This document shows positions 44,011 to 52,024 of a stretch of 52,750 bases of DNA, piece after piece. Under the pieces are notes generated by a model. It saw only the letters and a program-made list of their open reading frames with translations. It had not been told where the DNA came from and did no database searches. A program made the translations under genes and the position numbers. Location: assembly GCF_000721105.1 (NCBI RefSeq), contig NZ_JOEV01000049.1, forward strand, positions 1-52,750, written 5' to 3'. This DNA comes from Streptomyces cellulosae. GTDB taxonomy: Bacteria; Actinomycetota; Actinomycetes; Streptomycetales; Streptomycetaceae. Every line of letters starts with the position of its first letter. Position 1 is the stretch's first letter.

Positions 44011-44638
44011 CCTTCGGATACGGCACCACACTCACGTCCAGCGTGAAGGCGACGCGGGCCGCACCCGCCACATCCGGTGCCTTCGCCGACGCCGTGATCT
44101 CGGCGGCGCCCGCCCGGGTCCCCGCGCACCGCAACGAGGCACGAGCCGTGCCGTCCGCGCCCACCTGCCATCCGGACACCAGGACGAACACCGGGGCGGA
44201 ACTGCGTACGGCCGTCCACCGCTTGTCGTCCAGGCGCGGTCGCAGCACCAGCTCCACCACGGTTCCGGGACGTACGCACAGCCGCTGCCGGGGTGCGGCG
44301 CCCGGGGCGACGGTGACCTTGGCCTGACCGGCGACGCAGCGGCCTGCCGTGGGGGCGGGGGCGGAGGGCGGCACCGTGGCCGACCTGGAAGGGCTGCTCG
44401 GAGATGGAGACGGCGGCCGCGACGGGGACGGGGGCGTGGGCTCGCTCGCGGACGAGGGCGCGGACGTGGTGGGCGTCGGCTCGCCGGTCGGCTGGGGCGT
44501 GGCGCTGGCACTGGCACTGGCACTGGCACTGGCGCTTCCGGGCGTCTCTCCCGCCGATCCGCCGTCCGACGACCCACCGCACGCCGCCAGTACGGCCATC
44601 CCGGCCACCATTCCCGCGATCCCCGCGTTCCTCGCCAT
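44003..44638 (-). CDS. Lipoprotein with Ser/Ala/Pro-rich linker and small C-terminal domain
   Basis: The 211-aa product from ATG 44638 begins MARNAGIAGMVAGMAVLAACGG, a lipoprotein signal with LAAC lipobox. A low-complexity SASASA and Pro/Ser spacer of about 75 residues follows; its DNA is a run of GCACTG hexamers at 44506-44538 (plus strand). The C-terminal 100 residues (CVAGQAKVTVAPGAAPRQRL, GTVVELVLRP, VFVLVSGWQ, AFTLDVSVV) look like an Ig-like beta-sandwich with two Cys. Function is unknown; a surface-anchored binding protein is likely. Confidence 0.7.
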   Translation of the reverse strand: MARNAGIAGMVAGMAVLAACGGSSDGGSAGETPGSASASASASASATPQPTGEPTPTTSAPSSASEPTPPSPSRPPSPSPSSPSRSATVPPSAPAPTAGRCVAGQAKVTVAPGAAPRQRLCVRPGTVVELVLRPRLDDKRWTAVRSSAPVFVLVSGWQVGADGTARASLRCAGTRAGAAEITASAKAPDVAGAARVAFTLDVSVVPYPKEG

Positions 44639-45009
44639 CCCGCCTCCGGGCCACCGCCGCATCCCGCACCACCTCCCCGGCCCGCGCACGTACGCCTACC
44701 AGCATGCTCCACCGGCGCGGACGGCGACGGGACCCGTCCGCCGGGAAGGACTCGGTGAGAAGTCGGCGGCGAGGCGTCAGCGACCGCCGGCGGAGCCGGA
44801 AGAGCCGGAGGATGCCGGAGCCCCGATGCCGGTCCGCAGGGTCGTGGTCGTCGGAGCCGCGCAGCAGCCGCCTTGGGACTGTTCCCCCTCCCCGGCTCGT
44901 CGGGCTCGTCGAAGAGGCCGGCTCCGCCGCACACCCCGGTCTCCGGGAGGGTGAGCTCGACGCGTTCGGCCGCCTCCCGGTCGCCGGCGAGGGCGGCGGC
45001 CATGGAGCG
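44639..45009. other. Region with a possible small minus-strand gene
   Basis: Six bases after the stop of the PaaX-type gene, an ATG at 45003 opens a minus frame reading MAAALAGDREAAERVELTLPE, then TGVCGG. This looks protein-like but loses character within about 45 codons. Another frame then reads QGGCCAAPTT and stops at 44777. It could be a short Cys-rich protein broken by a frameshift, or chance. No other feature was seen. Confidence 0.3.
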
Positions 45010-45936
45010 TCAGGACAGCCCCGGCCCCGCTCCCGTTTTCTGTCGCGGCGGAGTCGTCTCCAGGAGGCGGTCGGCCATTCGGTGCGCGGGTCGCTCGGTC
45101 TGTGCGGCGACGCGACGGAAGGTTTCCTGCGCGGGGCGGGCCGGCCACTCCGGGGGCAGGTGGCGGGCCGGAAGTCTGGGGTCCGTACGGATCGTCCAGA
45201 GCCACTCGCTGACCAGCCGCAGCCGGGTGCCGATCGGGTCGTCCCCGGAGCCGGCGTCCAGGTGGGCGGTCCAGCGCTTGTCGAAGGAGACGTACCGGGC
45301 GGCGATGCTCTCCAGGTCCCAGGTGTCGCGGATCATGAGCCCGATGTCGGTGGCCTCGTCGGCCTGCGCGTGGAAGATCTTGACGTGGTCGGCGAGGCCC
45401 AGTTCCGCGACCAGGCCCGCGACGTGGACCTTCCCCGGGGCGACCCACAGCCCGCTGTACAGCGCGCCGAACCCGGACCATGCGAGCCGTGAGCGCAGGT
45501 CGTGGCGCTGGCGCTGCCAGGACTCGGGGAGCGAGAAGCCGAGCAGGGTCCAGGCGCCGTCCCAGTCGTCGTTGACGGCGCCCTTCTGCCAGATCCGGAT
45601 CCGGCCGTCCTCCAGGACACGGGTCGCCTGCGGGGTGAGCCCGAAGTACATCCGGCGGCCCTCCCGCTGCCGCCGCAGCAGGCCCCGGTTGACCATGCGG
45701 GTGAGCGTGGAGCGTACGGCCTGCTCACCGACGCCGACGCGGCCGAGTACGTCGATGATGCTGCCGGAGTAGACGCACAGGTCGCCCTCGTCCAGGACGT
45801 GGTTGCCGAAGAAGGCGAGCATCAGCGACTGGGGGCGCAGCGGCGGGCCGTCCGGGTCGCCGCCCGAGGCGTCGCCGGAGCCGCTCCTGCCGCTGGTGTC
45901 GCTGTCCGAGGTGTCCAGGATGTCGTCGTCCGCCAC
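45010..45936 (-). CDS. PaaX-like transcriptional regulator
   Basis: From GTG 45936 the product is 308 aa. A disordered acidic N-terminus of about 25 residues precedes the PaaX winged helix (QSLMLAFFGNHVL, GSIIDVLGRVGVGEQAVRSTLTRMVNRGLLRRQREGRR). A central PaaX domain follows (WTLLGFSLPESWQRQRHDLRSRLAWSGFG) and a C-terminal ferredoxin-like part. PaaX proteins repress aromatic-acid degradation operons, responding to CoA thioesters. No such operon is adjacent here; the divergent context is lost because the upstream genes run on the same strand. A hairpin separates it from those genes. No strong ribosome site precedes the start. Confidence 0.85.
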   Translation of the reverse strand: MADDDILDTSDSDTSGRSGSGDASGGDPDGPPLRPQSLMLAFFGNHVLDEGDLCVYSGSIIDVLGRVGVGEQAVRSTLTRMVNRGLLRRQREGRRMYFGLTPQATRVLEDGRIRIWQKGAVNDDWDGAWTLLGFSLPESWQRQRHDLRSRLAWSGFGALYSGLWVAPGKVHVAGLVAELGLADHVKIFHAQADEATDIGLMIRDTWDLESIAARYVSFDKRWTAHLDAGSGDDPIGTRLRLVSEWLWTIRTDPRLPARHLPPEWPARPAQETFRRVAAQTERPAHRMADRLLETTPPRQKTGAGPGLS

Positions 45937-45946
45937 GGTGGCAAGC

Positions 45947-45984
45947 GTACGACCGCCCGCCGGCAGCGCGGCGGGCGGTCGTAC
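45947..45984 (-). terminator. Perfect 16-bp hairpin terminator
   Basis: Arms 45947-45962 and 45969-45984 are exact complements around a 6-base loop, five bases past the stop of the secreted hydrolase gene (minus strand) and just upstream of the PaaX-type gene. Confidence 0.85.
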
Positions 45985-45988
45985 CCCG

Positions 45989-47413
45989 TCACCGCCGGTC
46001 GGCGGGGTGGGCAAGGTCGTACGGCCGCAGGTACGGCGTCGGGCGGTAACTGACGTACCGGGCGGGGGTGGTGGGGTCGGCCGCGGCGGCCTTGGTGTTG
46101 AGGGACTTCGGGTCGGTGGCGTGCCAGGTGCCGGTCGTGACGCGGTCCTCCAGCGTGTGCAGGGCGGCGAGCTGCTCGGCGGGGCTGAAGGTGCAGTGGC
46201 CGGCGTTGTCGACGTACGCCTGCCGCAGCAGAGCCGAGGAGCCGGCGGCGGTGACGGCGCGGCGCAGGGCGCTCTCGGTCTGGACGGGGACGAGGGCGTC
46301 ACCGGTGGTGTGAACGGAGAGCTGCGGCTTTGTCAGCTTGCCGGTGAAGGAGCTGGTGCGGCTCATCCACGCGACGGCGGACGGGTCGGCACTGACGCGC
46401 GGGGCGCGGTTGAGGGTGGCGAGGTCGGCGCGCAGGGACAGTCCCGCCTTCTTGTACAGCTCGGTGACCTCCTTGCGGACGGAGGACTGGCCGAGCAGCT
46501 TCGCGTAGTCGACTCCGGTGTTCCAGGACATGTTGCCGCCCGCGCGCGCCTCGGCCTCCTGTCGCCGGGTGAAGGCGGCGATCTGCAGCAGGCCCTTGAC
46601 CGCCGGGTACTGGTTGGCCTGCTGGGCGTCCCAGTCGGTGGCGGCGGGCCGGGTCTGCGTCGGCTGGTTCCAGACCGGAATGTTGTGCAGGGCGGCGGCG
46701 AGGGCGATGCGGGCCCGCCCGGCGGCCGTCGACTGGGCCGAGTCGACGGCGCTCGCCAGGGTGTTCGCCGCGGCGATGGCGGTCGCCTGGTCCGGGAGCC
46801 CGGTCAGCGGAACGTCCTTGTCGGGCGCGAGGAGCGTCTTGACGGCGAAGGCCGGGTCGAGGGTGTTGTTCCAGTTGGCCACGCCTCCGTGGACGAGGCC
46901 GCACAGGGAGAGGGAGCCGTCGATCCGGTCGGCGTGCCGCTCGGCGATGGCGGTGGTGACGAGTCCGCCGTACGACCGGCCCCAGGCGAGGGTGCGGCGG
47001 GCGGCGCCGAAGCGGTCGGTGAAGGCGGAGAGGGTGGCCATCTGGTCGGGTACCGCGTCGGTCACCGCCCAGCCCGTGGAGGCGTACGAGGAGCCGATCA
47101 GGGCGTAGCCCTTCTCGAGCAGCAGGGCCTTGGTGGCGTCGTCCGGGGCGTCCTGCGCGGGGTTGGGACGGCCGGCCTCGTTGTACCCGTGGCTGAAGAG
47201 CAGGACGGTGCCGTTCCAGTCGGCGGGAACGTCCATCAGGTAGGTGGCGCCGGAGGGGAGTTGCCCCTCGATGTGGCTCGTGGTGGCGGGGGCCGCCGCG
47301 GCCGCCGTGGGCAGGGCGGTGACGGCGAGCAGGAGGGCCGCCGCGCAGGCGGTGCGGCGTGCGGTACGGCTGGTGCCACGACGAGCAGTGGGGGTGCGGG
47401 TCGCCATGCTCAT
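45989..47413 (-). CDS. Secreted alpha/beta hydrolase
   Basis: The 474-aa product starts at ATG 47413, overlapping the transporter stop (ATGA). It has an Arg-rich Sec-type signal peptide with the core AALLLAVTALPTAAAAAPA. The mature part has VLLFSHGYNEAG near residue 70, the nucleophile elbow AWGRSYGGLV (GxSxG, Ser near 145), and a late His in VDNAGHCTFSPAEQ near 410; the Asp probably lies in HTTGDALVP. The fold is that of an extracellular esterase or peptidase-like hydrolase. Coupling to an MHS-type transporter suggests that it releases the small molecule the transporter then imports. Confidence 0.85.
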   Translation of the reverse strand: MSMATRTPTARRGTSRTARRTACAAALLLAVTALPTAAAAAPATTSHIEGQLPSGATYLMDVPADWNGTVLLFSHGYNEAGRPNPAQDAPDDATKALLLEKGYALIGSSYASTGWAVTDAVPDQMATLSAFTDRFGAARRTLAWGRSYGGLVTTAIAERHADRIDGSLSLCGLVHGGVANWNNTLDPAFAVKTLLAPDKDVPLTGLPDQATAIAAANTLASAVDSAQSTAAGRARIALAAALHNIPVWNQPTQTRPAATDWDAQQANQYPAVKGLLQIAAFTRRQEAEARAGGNMSWNTGVDYAKLLGQSSVRKEVTELYKKAGLSLRADLATLNRAPRVSADPSAVAWMSRTSSFTGKLTKPQLSVHTTGDALVPVQTESALRRAVTAAGSSALLRQAYVDNAGHCTFSPAEQLAALHTLEDRVTTGTWHATDPKSLNTKAAAADPTTPARYVSYRPTPYLRPYDLAHPADRR

Positions 47414-48825
47414 GCAGAGATCTCCTCGGTGTGGGGGTCCGTGTGGGGGGTGGCGGGGTTTTCGTCGGCCCCGGCCCCGGTGAGGGAGGTCCGGCTGGTC
47501 TCGCGCAGGAAGGCGACGGTCAGCGCGGTGACGAGGGCGCCGCCGCACAGCAGCAGCGCGACGGGCGTACCGCTGCCGCCGTTCCCGGCCACCAGGCTGC
47601 CGGCGATCATCGGGGAGAAACCGGCGCCGATGAGGGTGGCGCCCTGGTAGCCGAGGGAGGCGCCGGTGTAGCGGACCCGGGTGCCGAACATCTCGGTGAG
47701 CAGGGCGCCCAGCGGGCCGTACATCGCGGACTGGGCGATGCCGTGACCGAGGACGACCGCGAGGATCAGCAGTCCCGGCGACTTCGAGTCGACCAGCGCC
47801 ATGACGGGGAAGGCGAGCGCGGCCGAGGCGAGGGCTCCGGCGAGGACGACCGGGCGGCGGCCGATCCGGTCGGAGAGCGCGGAGGCGCAGGGCAGCACGA
47901 CGAGGGCGACGGAGGCGGACACCGTGAGCGCGGTGAGCACCTGCGGTCGGGCGTACCCGATCCCGGTCGCGTAGGCGATCAGGTAACTGGTCAGCAGGGA
48001 CTGGGCGGTGAAGGCGCCGATGCCGACACAGCAGGCCAGCACCAGGGGGCGCGGGCGGCGCAGCACGTCGAGGACCGGCAGCCTCGACTCGGCTCGGTCC
48101 TTCTTCACCTCGGCGAACAGCGGACTCTCGACGACCTTGAGGCGGACGAAGAGCCCGACGCCGAGCAGCACCACGCTCAGCAGGAACGGCACGCGCCAGC
48201 CCCAGGCCGCGAACTCGTCCCTGGGGAGGGCGACGACGAGCGCGACGACGGCGGTGGACAGCAGGGAGCCGAGCGGGGCTCCCATCTGGGTGGCGCTGGA
48301 CCACAGTCCGCGCCGCCGCCCTCCCGCGTGCTCGACGACCATCAGGGTGGCGCCGCCCCACTCGCCGCCGATGGCGACGCCCTGCACCACGCGCAGGGTG
48401 ATCAGCAGGACCGGCGCCCAGACTCCGATGGTGTCGTACGTCGGCAGCAGCCCTACGAGGAAACTGGCGCCGCCCATCAGGCCCATGGTGAGCAGCAGCA
48501 TCGACTTGCGGCCGAGCCGGTCGCCGAAGTGTCCGAAGAGGATGCCGCCGAGCGGTCGGGCGACGTAACCGGCGGCGAAGGTCCCGAACGCGGCGATCGT
48601 GCCGACGGCGGGATCGGCCCCGGGGAAGAACAGTTCGCCGAAGACGAGCGCGGCGACCGTGCCGTAGACGAGGAAGTCGTAGAACTCCACGGCGGTCCCG
48701 AGCAGCCCGGACAGGGCGACCCGGCGCAGTTGGCGGGTGCGTTCGGGGCTGCGCGCGGGGCGGGACTCAGAGGTGTGTTCGGGGGTGTGTTCGGGGGTGG
48801 CTTCTGGGGTGGGGGACGGGGACAT
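47410..48825 (-). CDS. MHS-family (metabolite:H+ symporter) MFS transporter
   Basis: The 471-aa product starts at ATG 48825 behind AAGGGAG. It has twelve hydrophobic segments and MHS signatures: SGLLGTAVEFYDFLVYG in helix 1, GHFGDRLGRKSMLLLTM in loop 2-3, RVVQGVAIGGEWGGATLM in helix 4, and SDRIGRRPVVLAG in loop 8-9. The family imports organic acids and osmolytes such as citrate, shikimate, ketoglutarate or proline betaine with protons; the substrate is not readable here. A good promoter lies upstream, and the gene is coupled to a secreted hydrolase. Confidence 0.9.
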   Translation of the reverse strand: MSPSPTPEATPEHTPEHTSESRPARSPERTRQLRRVALSGLLGTAVEFYDFLVYGTVAALVFGELFFPGADPAVGTIAAFGTFAAGYVARPLGGILFGHFGDRLGRKSMLLLTMGLMGGASFLVGLLPTYDTIGVWAPVLLITLRVVQGVAIGGEWGGATLMVVEHAGGRRRGLWSSATQMGAPLGSLLSTAVVALVVALPRDEFAAWGWRVPFLLSVVLLGVGLFVRLKVVESPLFAEVKKDRAESRLPVLDVLRRPRPLVLACCVGIGAFTAQSLLTSYLIAYATGIGYARPQVLTALTVSASVALVVLPCASALSDRIGRRPVVLAGALASAALAFPVMALVDSKSPGLLILAVVLGHGIAQSAMYGPLGALLTEMFGTRVRYTGASLGYQGATLIGAGFSPMIAGSLVAGNGGSGTPVALLLCGGALVTALTVAFLRETSRTSLTGAGADENPATPHTDPHTEEISA

Positions 48826-48859
48826 CGCGGTCTCCCTTGACCGGGGGAAGGACACCGCG

Positions 48860-48888
48860 AAGTTAGGCGCTCAAGTAACCTCCGTCAA
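48860..48888 (-). promoter_or_regulatory. Strong-looking sigma-70 (HrdB-type) promoter of the MHS operon
   Basis: On the minus strand TTGACG (48888-48883) and TAACTT (48865-48860) are 17 bases apart, about 35 bases upstream of the transporter start. The -35 matches five of six consensus bases and the -10 fits TAnnnT. Confidence 0.75.
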
Positions 48889-48967
48889 GAAAGTGCACAA
48901 CATTGGCCCGAGATCCGAGGCCTCAGATCCGATGCACGCAGGACGTACCGGGACGTACCTCGCCCCC

Positions 48968-50398
48968 TCAGCCCGCGCCCCCCGGCGGCGGTCCCCCCAC
49001 CGTGAACCCGATCACCGCCCCGCCCCCCTCGCGCCGGATCGCGAACGGCGCTCCCCCGTGCGCGAGGGCCACCTCCCGCACGATGGACAGGCCGAGGCCG
49101 GAGCCGGGCAGGGAGCGGGCGTCGGCGGCGCGGTAGAAGCGGTCGAAGACGCGGATGAGGTCGGCGTCGGCCATGCCCGGGCCGCGGTCGAGGACCTCGA
49201 CGCGGACCGTGCCCGGCCGGGCGGGACCGGCGATGCCGATCTCGATGGGCGCGGTGCCGTCCCGGTCGAACTTGGCCGCGTTCTCGACGAGGTTGGAGAT
49301 GGCGCGGGTCAGCATGCCGGGGCGGCCCTCGGTCGTCGTGTCGCCGCTCGCGCGGACCACGATCTGCCGCCCGGTACGGCGGCGGGCGAGCCCGGCGACC
49401 TCCTCGGCCAGGTCGGCGAGGTCGACCCGCTGGGCCGGCTCGCTGTCGGACTGTCCGGCCGCGAGATCGACGAGCTCGTTGACCAGGTCGGTGAGTTCAC
49501 GTGCCTCCTGGCCGAGGTCCGCGACCAGCTCCTCCCGGGTGCCGGGAGGCAGTTCGTCGATCCGGCGGAGCAGCGAGATGTTCGTACGCAGGGAGGTCAG
49601 CGGGGTGCGCAGCTCGTGCCCGGCGTCCTGGACCAGCCGCCGCTGGTCCTCCTCGGACTGGGCGAGGCGGCCGAGCATGCGGTCGAAGGCGCGGCCGAGG
49701 CGGCCGACCTCGTCGTAGCCGGTGACGGGCACCTGGATGCCGAGGCGGCGGGTACGGGCGACGTCCTCGGCGGCCGAGGTGAGGATCACCAGGCGGCGGG
49801 TGATGCGACGGGCCAGCCACCAGCCGAACAGGCCGGCCGCGACCACGACGGCGGCCATCAGGATCAGCGTCCGCTGCTGGAGCGCGCGCAGCAGGTCCTC
49901 GGTGTCGCTGAACTCCTGCGCCACCTGCACCGCGCCCCGGCCGCCGCCGAGCGAGACGGTGGCGATGCGATAGACGTCGCTGCCGACACCGACGTCCTTG
50001 TGCACGACCATCCGCCCGGCCACCCCGAAGGCCGCGACCTCACGATCGGCGGCCCCCACCGGCAGCCCCGGCCGGCCGGGGTCGACGACCGCCCCGTCCG
50101 AGGCCAGCACCTGTACGTCGGTACGGGCCGGCCGTACGAGATCGTGCCCGGGCGCCGAGGAGGAGAAGTCCTGCGGCGTCATCGCGTGCTGCCGCACCTC
50201 GTCCCGCAGATCCTGCACGACCTGGTCGAACACGGACTCCTGGTCCACCCGCACCAGCCGCGCGGCCGCACTGTACGACAGCACGCCCACCAGCACGGTG
50301 ACGGCGGCGGTGACGGCCGCGAAGGACACCGCGAAGGTGGTCCTGAGCGACAGCAGCTTGGGCCGCCGGGAAGACAGCAGCCGCCCGAGGCGGCCCAC
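48968..50398 (-). CDS. Membrane sensor histidine kinase (MprB/TcrY-like)
   Basis: The 476-aa product, from a GTG start, has a first membrane helix at about 20-45 and an extracytoplasmic sensor of about 130 residues. A second helix (LILMAAVVVAAGLFGWWLA) follows, then a HAMP domain, HisKA with the phospho-His in QDAGHELRTPLTSL near 250, and HATPase_c with NLVENAAKF, DRGPGM and GSGLGLSIV. The Gly/Pro-rich C-terminus is short. The gene begins directly after the response regulator stop with no gap, so the two are cotranslated. The sensor signal is unknown. Confidence 0.92.
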   Translation of the reverse strand: MGRLGRLLSSRRPKLLSLRTTFAVSFAAVTAAVTVLVGVLSYSAAARLVRVDQESVFDQVVQDLRDEVRQHAMTPQDFSSSAPGHDLVRPARTDVQVLASDGAVVDPGRPGLPVGAADREVAAFGVAGRMVVHKDVGVGSDVYRIATVSLGGGRGAVQVAQEFSDTEDLLRALQQRTLILMAAVVVAAGLFGWWLARRITRRLVILTSAAEDVARTRRLGIQVPVTGYDEVGRLGRAFDRMLGRLAQSEEDQRRLVQDAGHELRTPLTSLRTNISLLRRIDELPPGTREELVADLGQEARELTDLVNELVDLAAGQSDSEPAQRVDLADLAEEVAGLARRRTGRQIVVRASGDTTTEGRPGMLTRAISNLVENAAKFDRDGTAPIEIGIAGPARPGTVRVEVLDRGPGMADADLIRVFDRFYRAADARSLPGSGLGLSIVREVALAHGGAPFAIRREGGGAVIGFTVGGPPPGGAG

Positions 50399-51112
50399 TC
50401 AGTCCTCCCGCAGCACGTAACCCACGCCACGGACCGTGTGGATCAGCGCGGAGGCGCTCGGCTCGTCGAGTTTGCGGCGCAGATAGCCGACGTAGACGGC
50501 GAGGTTCTTGGAGCCGGGGCCGAAGTCGTAGCCCCAGATGCGGTCGTAGATCGTGGAGTGGTCGAGGACGATGCCCGCGTTGCGGACCAGCAGCTCCAGG
50601 AGTTCGAACTCGGTGCGGGTCAGCTCCAGCTCGCGCGCCCCGCGCCAGGCGCGGCGGGCCTGGACGTCCATCCGCAGCCCGGCCGCCTCGATCTGCCCCT
50701 CGGGGGCGGGCGGCGGCTTCGGTACGCCGGTCAGGGCGCCGACCGGGCTGGTGCGGCGCAGCAGGGCACGCAGCCGGGCGAAGACCTCCTCGACGTCGAA
50801 GGGCTTGACCACGTAGTCGTCGGCGCCCGCGTCCAGGCCGGCGATCCGGTCCTGGGTCTCCACGAGCGCCGTCAGCATCAGGATGGGGGTCCGGTCGCCC
50901 TCGGCGCGCAGCACCCGGCAGACCTGGAGCCCGTCGATGCCGGGCATCATCACGTCCAGGACGAGTACGTCGGGCGGCGTCCGGTGGGCCTGTGCCAGCG
51001 CCTCGACGCCGTCGGCGACCGCGGTGACCCGATAGCCCTCCAGCGTCAGGGCCCGCTCCAGGGCATGACGGATGGCGCGGTCGTCTTCGGCGAGCAGCAC
51101 AGTTGGGGACAC
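50399..51112 (-). CDS. OmpR/PhoB-type response regulator
   Basis: The 237-aa product has a receiver domain with the acidic pair at 10-11 (AEDD), phospho-Asp D53 (VLDVMMPG) and conserved Lys in DYVVKPFD, followed by a winged-helix Trans_reg_C domain (LTRTEFELLELLVRNAG, SKNLAVYVGYLRRKLDE, IHTVRGVGYVLRED). It is the partner of the adjacent kinase. It resembles MprA-type regulators of envelope stress. The upstream region is filled by the 23-bp minisatellite, leaving about 85 bp for a promoter. Confidence 0.92.
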   Translation of the reverse strand: MSPTVLLAEDDRAIRHALERALTLEGYRVTAVADGVEALAQAHRTPPDVLVLDVMMPGIDGLQVCRVLRAEGDRTPILMLTALVETQDRIAGLDAGADDYVVKPFDVEEVFARLRALLRRTSPVGALTGVPKPPPAPEGQIEAAGLRMDVQARRAWRGARELELTRTEFELLELLVRNAGIVLDHSTIYDRIWGYDFGPGSKNLAVYVGYLRRKLDEPSASALIHTVRGVGYVLRED

Positions 51113-51418
51113 GTCTTCAGTGTGCCCCGGCCTGCCGCGGTGTGGCCGTGTGAGCGGTCGAGCGGTCCCCCTTCTTACTGGGATCTCACCGTCAGGCGGC
51201 CCCGGGTCTCGGGGTCACACGGCCCCGGGTCTCAGGGTCACACGGCCCCGGGTCTCAGGGTCACACGGCCCCGGGTCCCAGGGGCACACGACCCCAGGTC
51301 CCAGGGGCACACGACCCCAGGTCCCAGGGGCACACGACCCCAGGTCCCAGGGTCACACGGCCCCGGGTCTCAGGTTCGCGCGCCCCACCCCGGCGGGAGG
51401 GGCGCGCAGCCCATGGCT
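51113..51418. other. Intergenic region upstream of the response regulator
   Basis: Of its 306 bases, 184 are the tandem repeat at 51198-51381. The remaining 85 bases next to the regulator gene contain no clear promoter hexamers by eye. No gene is seen on either strand. Confidence 0.6.
51198..51381. repeat. Eight 23-bp tandem repeats (minisatellite)
   Basis: Eight head-to-tail units of exactly 23 bp. Type A is close to GGCCCCGGGTCTCAGGGTCA plus CAC, and type B to GACCCCAGGTCCCAGGGGCA plus CAC. The order is A,A,A, hybrid, B,B, hybrid, A. The type A units carry the self-complementary core CCCGGG. The array lies in the promoter-side gap of the response regulator. Confidence 0.95.
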
Positions 51419-52024
51419 TCAGGCGCCGGACGGGCCGGACAGCGCGGCGAGCTGCTGGGCGAACGGCACGACCTCCAGGTCGTTCCTGACCGGCCTGGCC
51501 GCCGACAGGCCGGTCATCAGCCCCGCCAGCTCTCCCGCCGCCCGCTCGATCCGTCCGTCCAGACCCTCCGCGCCCCAGTCCTCCGAGGCCGCGTACACCC
51601 CGGTCGGGACGACGACTGCCCGCAGGTGGGCGAAGAGCGGGCGCAGGGCGTGCTCCAGCACCAGCGAGTGCCGGGCCGTGCCGCCGGTCGCCGCGATCAG
51701 CACCGGCGTCCCGGCCAGCGCGTCCTTGTCGCTCACGCCGAGCACGTCGAAGAACGACTTGAACAGTCCGCTGTACGACGCCGAGAACACCGGCGTGACC
51801 ACGATCAGCCCGTCCGCCCCGGTCACCGCGTCGATCGCGGCGGCCAGCGTCTTCCCCGGGAACCCGTTGGTGAAGTTGTGCGCGATCTCCACGGCGAGGT
51901 CGCGCAGCTCGACGACCTGCACGTCGACCGGGGTCTGCCGGCCCACGGCCGCGGCCAGCCGGTCGGCCAGCAGCCGGGTGGACGACGGGACGCTCAGCCC
52001 CGCCGAGACGACGACGAGCTTCAT
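51419..52024 (-). CDS. NADPH-dependent FMN reductase (CE1759-type)
   Basis: The 201-aa flavodoxin-like reductase begins MKLVVVSAGLSVPSSTRLLAD, with TPVFSASYSGLFKSFFDVL at the flavin site near residue 78 and ATGGTARHSLVLEHALRPLF near 110. This is the reductase half of the CE1758/CE1759 flavin pair, which supplies reduced FMN to the luciferase-like monooxygenase encoded just upstream. The two overlap as ATGA. Confidence 0.88.
   Translation of the reverse strand: MKLVVVSAGLSVPSSTRLLADRLAAAVGRQTPVDVQVVELRDLAVEIAHNFTNGFPGKTLAAAIDAVTGADGLIVVTPVFSASYSGLFKSFFDVLGVSDKDALAGTPVLIAATGGTARHSLVLEHALRPLFAHLRAVVVPTGVYAASEDWGAEGLDGRIERAAGELAGLMTGLSAARPVRNDLEVVPFAQQLAALSGPSGA

Noticed and set aside
51198..51381. 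CRISPR array or attachment-site cluster
   Set aside because: 23-bp units have no spacers and there are no cas or integrase genes nearby.
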